A stretch of 64,000 bases of DNA, from NCBI RefSeq assembly GCF_007474605.1, contig NZ_VHKL01000009.1:248001-312000 (forward strand), read 5' to 3'. Shown here piece after piece: positions 25,235-32,745 of the stretch. The first letter of the stretch is position 1, and each line of letters opens with the position of its first letter. A program made the position numbers and the translations under genes. This DNA is from Rhodoligotrophos appendicifer (GTDB taxonomy: Bacteria > Pseudomonadota > Alphaproteobacteria > Rhizobiales > Im1). Under the pieces are notes generated by a model. The model did not search any database, was not told the origin of the DNA, and saw nothing but the letters and a program-made list of their open reading frames with translations.

Positions 25235-26614
25235 TCATCTTCCAGTCGGGCCGACATCGAGACCCAATACTATCGCATTAGCGATAGTCGCCGGGCTCAT
25301 GGCAATGCCCTTTTTTCTCAAGGTGCGGACGGCACGTCTGACGGCCGGATCGAAGCCCGGATGATCGCTGTCGATGACGATCTTCTGTCGGCCGCCGCGA
25401 AGCACGAGGTCCATCCATCCATTCTCTCTGTCCCGTCGTGTGGAGAAGTAACGCAGTTCCACATCGTCCAGATCCGCCCATCGGATCTGCCGCCCGAACG
25501 GTGTCGACCGGGTGATGGCGTCATCGTCGATCCCGATGACGCTCATGTGACGGGCCACGGCCGCGATGAGCTGAGCCCCGAACAGCAAGGCGATGATCCC
25601 TGCGATCGCCAGCACCCAGGGATTTCCCAGTCCCCCGAGCGCCACCGCCCCCGTGACCGCCAGCCCGGCCAGCGCCTTCAGCACCGCCACCACCGTCACC
25701 CCCCAAGGCTGCCGAAACCCAGCGCCCCCCACTCTCCCCCCCGCAGAAGGCCCTCCCCCTCCAAACCCCTCATCCTGAGGAGCAGCCGCAAGGCTGCGTC
25801 TCGAAGGACCACCGTCATCCCGGCCGAAGCGAAGCGCAGAGCCGGGACCCCCCTCAACCAGGGCCTCCCCTCCGAACACCGCCTCGCCTCTCAGCCAAGC
25901 GCCTCTGCCCATCGTCGCGGCGAAGACGGCCGCCAACGCCTCCCAGGCCGCGTCGTCATGCACGAGATGATGCGCCAGCACGCCCACCGGCCCCCGCGCC
26001 GACCCAATCCGCCGCGTGGCCAGCAGCTGCGCGATCTCCTCCGCGACCGCATCCGCCGTCTTGCCCTTCCGCGACCGCCAATCCATCAGATCCACATGCG
26101 TATTGACCTCCACGAGCCCACCGGCCCCGAAGCACTGCGCACCGAAGGTCGACAAGCCCACGAATCCGAGCTCCGACAGCAGCGGCGCCAGATCCGGCCG
26201 CATTCGGTTCCAGGGCGGCACCAGGACCGGCAGCACCCTTGCGCCGAACAGCTGCTCGAGACGCGCCTTGCCGAGCGCGACCTCCCCCGCCACCGTCGCA
26301 AGCGGGCGCGAGGGTCCCAGCTCGCATTTTTTGATCCCCTCCGGCTCGTGATTCTCATGCGCGAAACCATGCACCAGGAGGCTGATTTGGGGCCCGAACA
26401 CGTCCTCAAAGGCGTTTTGGAGACACTGTTCGGCACCGTTTGGGATCACCGCCAGCGACAGCGGCACGGCCGAGGGCCGGCAGGCATCCACGAGCCGCCG
26501 CAACTCCGGCGTGTCCCGGACGGCGTCGTCGTCGCGCAACCAGAACTGGGGCCTGAGCCCCGCCGCGTCCCAGCGCTCCAGCTCTTCGGTGAGGCGCTTC
26601 AGACCCTCCGTCAC
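25235..26614 (-). CDS. polysaccharide-deacetylase-like protein fused through a repeat to a membrane/PH-like module
   Basis: A 459-residue open frame with three parts. Residues 1-250 resemble NodB-type polysaccharide deacetylases: acidic motif R-D28-D29-D30 and H82-GFA-H86-EN-H89, with VPPWNRM as the strand/active-site block. Residues about 255-283 are simply the translation of two intergenic palindromic repeats (25768-25850). Residues about 300-459 hold two hydrophobic helices (VAVLKALAGLAVTGAVAL, WVLAIAGIIALLFGAQLI) followed by a PH-like beta domain (MSVIGIDDDAITRSTPFGRQ). A GTG at 25699 could start the second module separately. Its start overlaps the GT28-like gene by 4 nt. It may remove acetyl groups from a sugar made by the neighbouring transferases; the fused tail is of unknown function. 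Confidence 0.7.
   Translation of the reverse strand: MTEGLKRLTEELERWDAAGLRPQFWLRDDDAVRDTPELRRLVDACRPSAVPLSLAVIPNGAEQCLQNAFEDVFGPQISLLVHGFAHENHEPEGIKKCELGPSRPLATVAGEVALGKARLEQLFGARVLPVLVPPWNRMRPDLAPLLSELGFVGLSTFGAQCFGAGGLVEVNTHVDLMDWRSRKGKTADAVAEEIAQLLATRRIGSARGPVGVLAHHLVHDDAAWEALAAVFAATMGRGAWLRGEAVFGGEALVEGGPGSALRFGRDDGGPSRRSLAAAPQDEGFGGGGPSAGGRVGGAGFRQPWGVTVVAVLKALAGLAVTGAVALGGLGNPWVLAIAGIIALLFGAQLIAAVARHMSVIGIDDDAITRSTPFGRQIRWADLDDVELRYFSTRRDRENGWMDLVLRGGRQKIVIDSDHPGFDPAVRRAVRTLRKKGIAMSPATIANAIVLGLDVGPTGR
25768..25850. repeat. two palindromic repeats inside a coding frame
   Basis: CTCATCCTGAGGAGCAGCCG...CTGCGTCTCGAAGGA (25769-25808) followed by GTCATCCCGGCC...GCAGAGCCGGGAC (25814-25848): one element of each family found near the met genes. 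Here they lie in-frame within the deacetylase-like ORF, without stop codons. Confidence 0.85.
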
Positions 26615-27774
26615 GGCCGAGCCTTCTCCAGCATGTCCGCCATGAATCGGGCCGCTTGCGCAGCTCCGTCAAGCCGCGGTCGCAAGGCCGATCCCGCATC
26701 CAGCATCATGGCCTTGTCGATGGCCGCAGCCAGCCTTCGTGGACTGAGATCGGATGCCGAAACCGAGATCCCGAATCCCTTTTCCTCCAGGATGCGGGCA
26801 CGGAGAGGTTGTTCGATCTCGCCCGCCCCGGCGAACGGAACGAACACGGATGAGACCATAGTGTTGAAAACATCCGTGCACGTATTATAGCCCGCCTGCG
26901 AGATCGACAGGCGCGCCCGCTTTAGCAGCGTCGCGAAGTCGCTTCTCGCGGCCTCCACGATCACGCCTGGCCCCGCCAAGTCTCTGACTCTGTTGGCTTC
27001 TTCCGCGATCATGTTATGGCCCACCAGGAACCGCCAGGTATGCCCCCGCGCCGCCGAGATCTCCCGCGCTGCGGCCGCTGCGAGCAGCAGATCCCGCCCC
27101 ACCGCGCCACCGCCGGCTGAGACAATGATCTCATTTTTTCCAGCCCCCCCGTCCCCGTCCGGGCCCGGAGCCTGTGAGATATAGCCGGTATAGCGGATAA
27201 GATCCGCGAACTCGCTCATCAGCGGCAGCGACTCCTCGACCTTGACGAAATCGGCATCCCCATGGACGAGGATGGCATCGTAGAAGGTCTCGATCCGCCG
27301 CCGCATCCCCGCGATCTTCTCCGGCCGGCTCGGCGGCTGCAGGATATCCCGCACCGAACAGATGATTTTTGGTCGGCGCGCCGCCTCCGCCGCCTTCATA
27401 AGCAAGGCGTCCACCTCCTGCGCAAAGAGCCGCCGTCCGAACGGATAGAGCTCCGTGACGATCATCCCGGGATCGAAAGTTCTGAACAATGCCAGGAGCT
27501 TGTCCGTTCTGCGCAGGAACAGCCCCTCGCTCGCGACCTCACCGCTTTCGTCCACCAGATTGGTATAACCGTCATCCGCACTTTTCACGGGCGGCAATTG
27601 CTCTAGCCGCACACCGGGCGTGGCCCCGCCCGGGACGGGCATTCCCCCCGAAGTGATCAGCGGCTCCAGCCCGGCCTCCACCAGCGCCTCCGCCAATGCG
27701 GAAATGCGCCTGAAATGGCCGATCCCCAGCACATGGGTGACCCAGATCAGCACCCGGGGATTGTCCGTCTTCAT
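26611..27774 (-). CDS. glycosyltransferase, GT28/MurG-like fold
   Basis: A 387-residue GT-B type protein. The N-terminal acceptor domain begins LIWVTHVLGIGHFRR, with the glycine-rich loop of MurG-like enzymes. The C-terminal nucleotide-sugar domain has VSAGGGAVGRDLL and ISQAGYNTCTDVFNT, the latter equivalent to the donor-binding GGYNT motif. It shares its layout with the gene at 30101-31363, so the cluster has two members of this uncommon group. Overlaps of 4 nt on both sides place it in the operon. Donor and acceptor unknown. Confidence 0.83.
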   Translation of the reverse strand: MKTDNPRVLIWVTHVLGIGHFRRISALAEALVEAGLEPLITSGGMPVPGGATPGVRLEQLPPVKSADDGYTNLVDESGEVASEGLFLRRTDKLLALFRTFDPGMIVTELYPFGRRLFAQEVDALLMKAAEAARRPKIICSVRDILQPPSRPEKIAGMRRRIETFYDAILVHGDADFVKVEESLPLMSEFADLIRYTGYISQAPGPDGDGGAGKNEIIVSAGGGAVGRDLLLAAAAAREISAARGHTWRFLVGHNMIAEEANRVRDLAGPGVIVEAARSDFATLLKRARLSISQAGYNTCTDVFNTMVSSVFVPFAGAGEIEQPLRARILEEKGFGISVSASDLSPRRLAAAIDKAMMLDAGSALRPRLDGAAQAARFMADMLEKARP

Positions 27775-28847
27775 TTCAGCGCCGCCCGAAGGATGTCGGC
27801 GGCATGCTCCAGGCCCCGGCTTCCTCGGACGAAATCCTCCGCCGCCTGGCCCATCCGCAGCCGCAATCCCCGATCGACCACGAACCTGCTGATCGCGCCG
27901 CTGTAATTCTCCTCAAAGCCCTCGTCCGTCAGGATCCCCGAGACCCCGTCCAGCACCACCGCCGGCACGCCCCGGATCCTCTGCGCCACCACCGGCAGCC
28001 CCATCGCCTGCGCCTCCAGATACGCCAGCCCATAGGCTTCGCCGCAGCCTGGCCACACGTAAAGATCTGATCCTGCGTATATTTCTGCCATATCCTCGGG
28101 AGCGGCCTCGCCCAGGAACTGAACCCGGTCCCCCAGGAACCCGAACAGCGTCTCCACCGTATTTCGTTCCGGTCCATCCCCGGCGATCGCCAGCGAAAAG
28201 CTCAGATCTCTGATCGGGAACAATGATTTGGCGAGGATCCGATAGCTGTCGAGCTTGTCGCCGGCCCGCATCATGCCCACTGCCAGCAGCTGCGGCACCT
28301 CACGCCGGACCCGCGCCGTCCCCGCCGGCAGCCGCCCCAGATCCACGAAGGGGGGAAGCTCCACCAGGGATCCAGCGCGCGCCACCTTTTCCAGCCCCTC
28401 CCGGTCGCCATCCGTGAAGCAGAAATTCACCGCTGCCTGCTCTAGGCCCACTCTAACCTGCTGCTGTGCCTCGGCAAACGGCCCGGTCGACCGCTTTGCG
28501 GCATAGGAGCTCTCACAGGTCACATAGGCAAGTCCGAAACCCTTGGCCGCCGCCGGCCCTAGCCAGTCCGGCGCCTTGTAATAGGAATGATAGGTGAACC
28601 AGAGATCCGGCGGACCCTCCGCCCGAAACCTCTCCTCGACCTCCTGCAGAGCCGCCTCGGCCTCCCGCCTAACCTTTTTCTGCGCCTCGATTTCTCCCGT
28701 TTTCTCGAAGCTGCAGAACCGGCTGGCCACCACCACCCGATGCCCCGCCATCTCCAAGGCGCGGATCAGCTGCCGCGCCATCTGCCGGTCACCGGAGGGC
28801 ACTGGATGGTCTGGCGCTTTCAACGGGGCATAGAAGGCGATGTTCAT
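27771..28847 (-). CDS. glycosyltransferase, GT4 family
   Basis: A 358-residue GT-B glycosyltransferase. The N-terminal part starts MNIAFYAPLKAPDHPVPSGDRQMAR; the C-terminal GT4 block includes LAIAGDGPERN, VQFLGEAAPEDMAEIYAGSDLYVWPG and EAYGLAYLEAQAMGLPVV, the E-x7-E motif of retaining GT4 enzymes. Cytoplasmic, probably membrane-associated. It is translationally coupled to both neighbours (4-nt overlaps). Confidence 0.88.
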   Translation of the reverse strand: MNIAFYAPLKAPDHPVPSGDRQMARQLIRALEMAGHRVVVASRFCSFEKTGEIEAQKKVRREAEAALQEVEERFRAEGPPDLWFTYHSYYKAPDWLGPAAAKGFGLAYVTCESSYAAKRSTGPFAEAQQQVRVGLEQAAVNFCFTDGDREGLEKVARAGSLVELPPFVDLGRLPAGTARVRREVPQLLAVGMMRAGDKLDSYRILAKSLFPIRDLSFSLAIAGDGPERNTVETLFGFLGDRVQFLGEAAPEDMAEIYAGSDLYVWPGCGEAYGLAYLEAQAMGLPVVAQRIRGVPAVVLDGVSGILTDEGFEENYSGAISRFVVDRGLRLRMGQAAEDFVRGSRGLEHAADILRAALK

Positions 28848-30091
28848 TCTGCCTCGGCGATGAACTTCTCGATCAGCATCCGGCTGCAGGCATCCTTGGA
28901 AAACCGCGTCGTCAGCCGGGCATGAGCGGCTAACCCCAGGCGCTGCCTCAGGTCCGGCACGCCGGCAAGCCGTGCGATCTCCCCCGCCAGGGCGGTAGGA
29001 TCATCCGGCTCCACCAAAATTCCCGTCTCTCCGTCAAGGATGAATTCCGGGATCGCCGAGACCGCCGTCGACACGCAGCACAGTCCCTGCGACGCCGCCT
29101 CCATCAGCACGTTCGGCAGCCCGTCGCGATCGCCCGTCTCGTCCACCCGGCTGGCCAACACGAACAGGTCTCCCTCCCTCAACAGCGAAATCACCTCTGG
29201 CTGCGGCTGTGCCCCGCGCCATTCGACACGATCGGCGATCCCGAGCCGAAGGGCCAGGGCCTCCAATTCTGAGGCGATCTCCCCCCCGCCGATATGCATG
29301 AACCGCCAGTGTAGATCCTCAGGCAGCCGGGCGAGCGCTGTCAGCAACACATCATAGCCCTTCTTCGGCACCGCCCGCCCCACGGAAACGAGCCGCAGCG
29401 GATCGGCCGGATCGCGGCCGTCGCGTCCCCCGCTTCTGTCCGGAGCGGTCGGAAACCGGCCGATGTCCAGCCCATGATAGCTCAGCATCACTTTGGAGCG
29501 CTGCCCCTCCGGCACCAGCGATTGCAGGTGGTGAAAACCGTATTCGGTGCACGTCGTCCCCCAGACGGCATCGAGGATCTTTTCCCTCTTCTCCCAATCG
29601 GGCGTCGTCCAGATATCCTTGGCATGCGCGGAGAAACACCAGGGCAGCCCTCTCAAGACGGCGGCATAGCGGGCCACGGACGACGGCGTATGCAGAAAAT
29701 GGCTGTAGATCTGGGAAACATCCTTCGGCAGCTCGCGGGCCAGCACGGCGGCCTGCCCGAACCGGCGTCCTCGGCTATGTGTCCTGTCGCGCCACAGATC
29801 CTTCAAGAAGATCCGCAAGGCGGGGATAAGTCCGGGCATGAAGAGCGCACGGACGAGACCTTTGCCCACCCGCATCGGATCATCGACAATATATTCGGGA
29901 AGATAGACGACCGGCGCCACGATCTCCTTGTGGACCGGATGCACGGCTGTATCCGTGGGATCTCTCAGAGAATAGAGCCGCAGGCAGAGCCCCGCCTGCT
30001 CCAGGCTCCTCAGCTCCTGCGCGATGAACGTCTCCGAAAGGCGCGGATACCCCTTCAGCACCACCGCGATGATGCGGGCTTTGGGACTCAT
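28844..30091 (-). CDS. glycosyltransferase, GT4 family, colanic-acid type
   Basis: A 415-residue GT4 protein beginning with the characteristic KGYPRLSETFIAQELRSLE of colanic-acid/EPS transferases. The C-terminal half has LVSVGRAVPKKGYDVLL, VEWRGAQPQPEVISLLREGDLFVLASR, and DGLPNVLMEAASQGL as the E-x7-E-like nucleotide-sugar motif. It follows the first gene of the operon after 9 nt and overlaps the next by 4. Confidence 0.88.
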   Translation of the reverse strand: MSPKARIIAVVLKGYPRLSETFIAQELRSLEQAGLCLRLYSLRDPTDTAVHPVHKEIVAPVVYLPEYIVDDPMRVGKGLVRALFMPGLIPALRIFLKDLWRDRTHSRGRRFGQAAVLARELPKDVSQIYSHFLHTPSSVARYAAVLRGLPWCFSAHAKDIWTTPDWEKREKILDAVWGTTCTEYGFHHLQSLVPEGQRSKVMLSYHGLDIGRFPTAPDRSGGRDGRDPADPLRLVSVGRAVPKKGYDVLLTALARLPEDLHWRFMHIGGGEIASELEALALRLGIADRVEWRGAQPQPEVISLLREGDLFVLASRVDETGDRDGLPNVLMEAASQGLCCVSTAVSAIPEFILDGETGILVEPDDPTALAGEIARLAGVPDLRQRLGLAAHARLTTRFSKDACSRMLIEKFIAEAE

Positions 30092-30100
30092 CGCGGCGGA

Positions 30101-31363
30101 TTACCCTGAAACGCTGCGAAGCCTTGGCGTGTCATCGCAATCTTGCGGAAGTTCCCGGCCTCGCGCACCGAGCCAACGTTTTACGCGGCTATTCACGGTG
30201 TCCAGCCCGGCCATGAGGTCTGGCAGCATGCGCGCCGACGGTGGCGGCTGATCTGCAAGGTCGTGAAGCGCCTTCGTCATCGCATCGACATCCGGCACGA
30301 ACCGTCCCGTCTCGTCCGTCCCCGGCAGCATGCGGGCGAGCCCGAGCTCTTGCGCGCGACTGGCTCTGATCAGCTGTTCCCGCCGCGGATGCGTCCGCGG
30401 CACGATCAGGGCCGGCTTGTCATAGGTCAGGACCTCGCAGAACGTATTGTATCCGCCCATGCAGACGACGGCCCTTGCCCGCTCGACCAGCTGCTCCGCT
30501 TGATTGTGGAACACGATGACATCGACGTTGCGAAGCTTGCTGGCCCGCTCGCGAAAGGCTTCGCGCTCCTCCACCGCCATGAACGGCCCCAGGACGAACA
30601 GGGCGGGCCACGGCAGCGCCCGGCCCGTCTCATAGGTTCGCAGAACCCAATCCACGAGTTCGGCACCGTCGCCGCCGCCTCCGGTCATGACCAGGAGGAA
30701 GTCCTGATCGACGATGGAGGGCCAGTGCTGGGTCGACCCCGCCTGCGTCAGAGGTCGCGGCAGGTACCCGGTGTAAACTGTCTTCTGCTCCACATCCGGG
30801 GGCACTTTGAGCCCTGTCAGCGGTTTGTAGAGGGCTTTGTGCCCATAGACCCAGACCTCGTCATAGGCTGAGCGTACGGTTTCCATGGAGTGTTTCCGTC
30901 GCCACTCCTTCCGCAACACGCTGGGCTCGTCCAACACGTCGCGAAGGCCGAGCACCAACTTGGTCCCCCGCGCCTTCAGCATGTCGAGCGCTCCCGAAAC
31001 CTCCCCATGCAGCCCGTTCGGCTCCTTGTCGACGATCAGCACATCGGGATCGAACACCTCAGCTGTACGCTCGATGATCGACCTGCGCAGCTCGATCGTC
31101 TCGTCGATCTTGATATGGAGATTGAGGGCAGTGTAGTTGCCATTGCGCAGCTTGATGACACCGGGAACGCGCACGAAATCGACCCGTGACCGGAAATCAT
31201 AGGCGCCGATGATCGGCGATCCCGTCAGAATGAGAACGGAGAGTTTCTTGTGACGGGCCACCAGACTATGCGCGATCGTCATCGATCGGCGCAGATGGCC
31301 GAGTCCAAACGTATCATGGCTGTAAAGCAGTATCTTGGCGCCGCTGCTTTTGCCACGAGCCAT
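30101..31363 (-). CDS. glycosyltransferase, GT28/MurG-like fold, first gene of the operon
   Basis: A 420-residue GT-B protein. The N-terminal loop is HDTFGLGHLRRSMTIA; the C-terminal motif VCMGGYNTFCEVLTYDKPALIVPR is the nucleotide-sugar site of this family, followed by a typical HPRREQLIRA segment. It is similar in plan to 26611-27774 but clearly diverged. ATG 31363 was chosen for GAGGGGG 6 nt upstream. First gene of a nine-gene minus-strand run reaching 19073; it diverges from the radical SAM gene across a 301-bp region. Confidence 0.85.
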   Translation of the reverse strand: MARGKSSGAKILLYSHDTFGLGHLRRSMTIAHSLVARHKKLSVLILTGSPIIGAYDFRSRVDFVRVPGVIKLRNGNYTALNLHIKIDETIELRRSIIERTAEVFDPDVLIVDKEPNGLHGEVSGALDMLKARGTKLVLGLRDVLDEPSVLRKEWRRKHSMETVRSAYDEVWVYGHKALYKPLTGLKVPPDVEQKTVYTGYLPRPLTQAGSTQHWPSIVDQDFLLVMTGGGGDGAELVDWVLRTYETGRALPWPALFVLGPFMAVEEREAFRERASKLRNVDVIVFHNQAEQLVERARAVVCMGGYNTFCEVLTYDKPALIVPRTHPRREQLIRASRAQELGLARMLPGTDETGRFVPDVDAMTKALHDLADQPPPSARMLPDLMAGLDTVNSRVKRWLGARGRELPQDCDDTPRLRSVSG

Positions 31364-31664
31364 AGCAGTCCCCCTCGATGCTCTCATGCGCCATTTCACG
31401 TTCCCCACGCCGAAATGGCTTCGTCGCCCGGTCAATGCCTAGCACGTTGTCTCATGAGGTGAGAACATGATTTGGCATCAGATGACGACACTCAGGTAAC
31501 GAAGGGTTCAGTGCGAACCTCGACAGCCTCGCCAGCGCAGTGCATTGTTTATGCTCGACTCGAGGCTTAAATGGGAAGCGCGTGTTCTGAATGGGTGTCG
31601 TCGGGACTTAGACCCGGATGAAAAGTGCGCCGCCTTGTTTTTTGATCCTGATGACGGAATTGAG
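31364..31664. other. divergent intergenic region of the glycan cluster
   Basis: A 301-bp region between the first glycosyltransferase (minus) and the radical SAM gene (+). It holds an imperfect inverted repeat TTGTCTCA-N5-TGAGAACA (31447-31467) and, embedded in it, the ribosome site GAGGTGA for a ten-codon ORF (31467-31499, MIWHQMTTLR). The frame of the radical SAM protein stays open through 31545-31664 but this part has weaker coding character. I see no convincing -35/-10 pair. Confidence 0.45.
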
Positions 31665-32672
31665 ATGACAGCAGCCGAAGGTTCAGAGGTTCGGGCGCCA
31701 TGGGCGTCGCGTGCCATTCGCTTCTTTGCGCAAGCGCTGCCGCTTTCCTATTTTAAGAAGCCGCCGACCATCATTGTCGTCGACGTCACCAACTCGTGTA
31801 ATCTTCGCTGCCCCGTCTGCCCGGTGACGATTGCGATGACGCGCAAGCGCGGCCTCATGAAGATCGAGGTGTTCAAGAAGATCATCGACGACTTCAAGTC
31901 CGAGCGCGAAAAGCCTGCGATGTATTTCAACTTCTCTGGTGAGCCGACCCTGAACCCGGCGCTGCCGGAGTTCATCGCCTACTCCCATGAGAACGGCCAC
32001 GAGACGTTCCTCTCCACCAATGCCACGAAACTGACCGTGGAAATGGCGGAGCGCCTCATTCTGGCGGGTCTCGGTCGCGTCTACCTTTGCATGGACGGGT
32101 TTTCGAAGGAGGCTCAGGAGAGCTACCGCGTGAATTCGGATTTCGAGGAGGTCAAGGCCAATATCGAGATGTTCCTGGCCACCCGTCGCCGGCTGGGGGT
32201 GAAAAACCCGAAATGCGTGCTGCAGACGTTGCTGACCGGCTATTCCGAGCATCAGATGGATGACATCCGCGCCTGGGCGGAGAGCGCAGGCTTCGATCAG
32301 ATCCGCTTCAAGACCTTCAGCATCGGGTCATACACGAGCGAGGAGGAAAAGCGCGACTTCAGCCGCTTCCTGCCCACCAAGGAAGAATTGCGGCGGCATC
32401 CGACGGGAATACAGCGGGCGACCTGTACCGCGCCCCTGCACCAGACGGTCGTGTTCTGGAATGGCGACTTGGGACTGTGCTGCATCGATTACGATCAGAT
32501 GGTGCAGTTGCCGAACATCGGTGCCGGCGGCTTTCTCGATGCCTATCGCTCCGACGAGGCGGCTCGAGCCCGCAAGAAGGGATATTTGAAACAATTTGAG
32601 ATTTGCAAAGGATGTTCTTACTCAAATGCCGAGAACATGGGAATGAAGATTGATCTGCACCAGCCGGTGTGA
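31665..32672 (+). CDS. radical SAM/SPASM-like enzyme
   Basis: A 335-residue protein. The radical SAM cluster motif CX3CX2C is C45-NLR-C49-PV-C52, with the GEP motif (FSGEPTLNP) and a beta-barrel core following. The C-terminus has SPASM-like cysteines (LGLCCIDYD and FEICKGCSY), suggesting one auxiliary iron-sulphur cluster. Such enzymes modify peptides, nucleotides or sugars by radical chemistry. The substrate is not evident: no obvious precursor peptide is adjacent. ATG 31665 was preferred; the frame is open to TTG 31545. It is followed after 73 nt by the ABC-like gene and lies divergent from the glycosyltransferase operon. Confidence 0.82.
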   Translation: MTAAEGSEVRAPWASRAIRFFAQALPLSYFKKPPTIIVVDVTNSCNLRCPVCPVTIAMTRKRGLMKIEVFKKIIDDFKSEREKPAMYFNFSGEPTLNPALPEFIAYSHENGHETFLSTNATKLTVEMAERLILAGLGRVYLCMDGFSKEAQESYRVNSDFEEVKANIEMFLATRRRLGVKNPKCVLQTLLTGYSEHQMDDIRAWAESAGFDQIRFKTFSIGSYTSEEEKRDFSRFLPTKEELRRHPTGIQRATCTAPLHQTVVFWNGDLGLCCIDYDQMVQLPNIGAGGFLDAYRSDEAARARKKGYLKQFEICKGCSYSNAENMGMKIDLHQPV

Positions 32673-32745
32673 TGAAGCTAGGTCGGGGATGAACTAGCCG
32701 CCTGAAGCTGCCACCGCAGCTTTTCTCCGGCTCATGGACGCGGGC

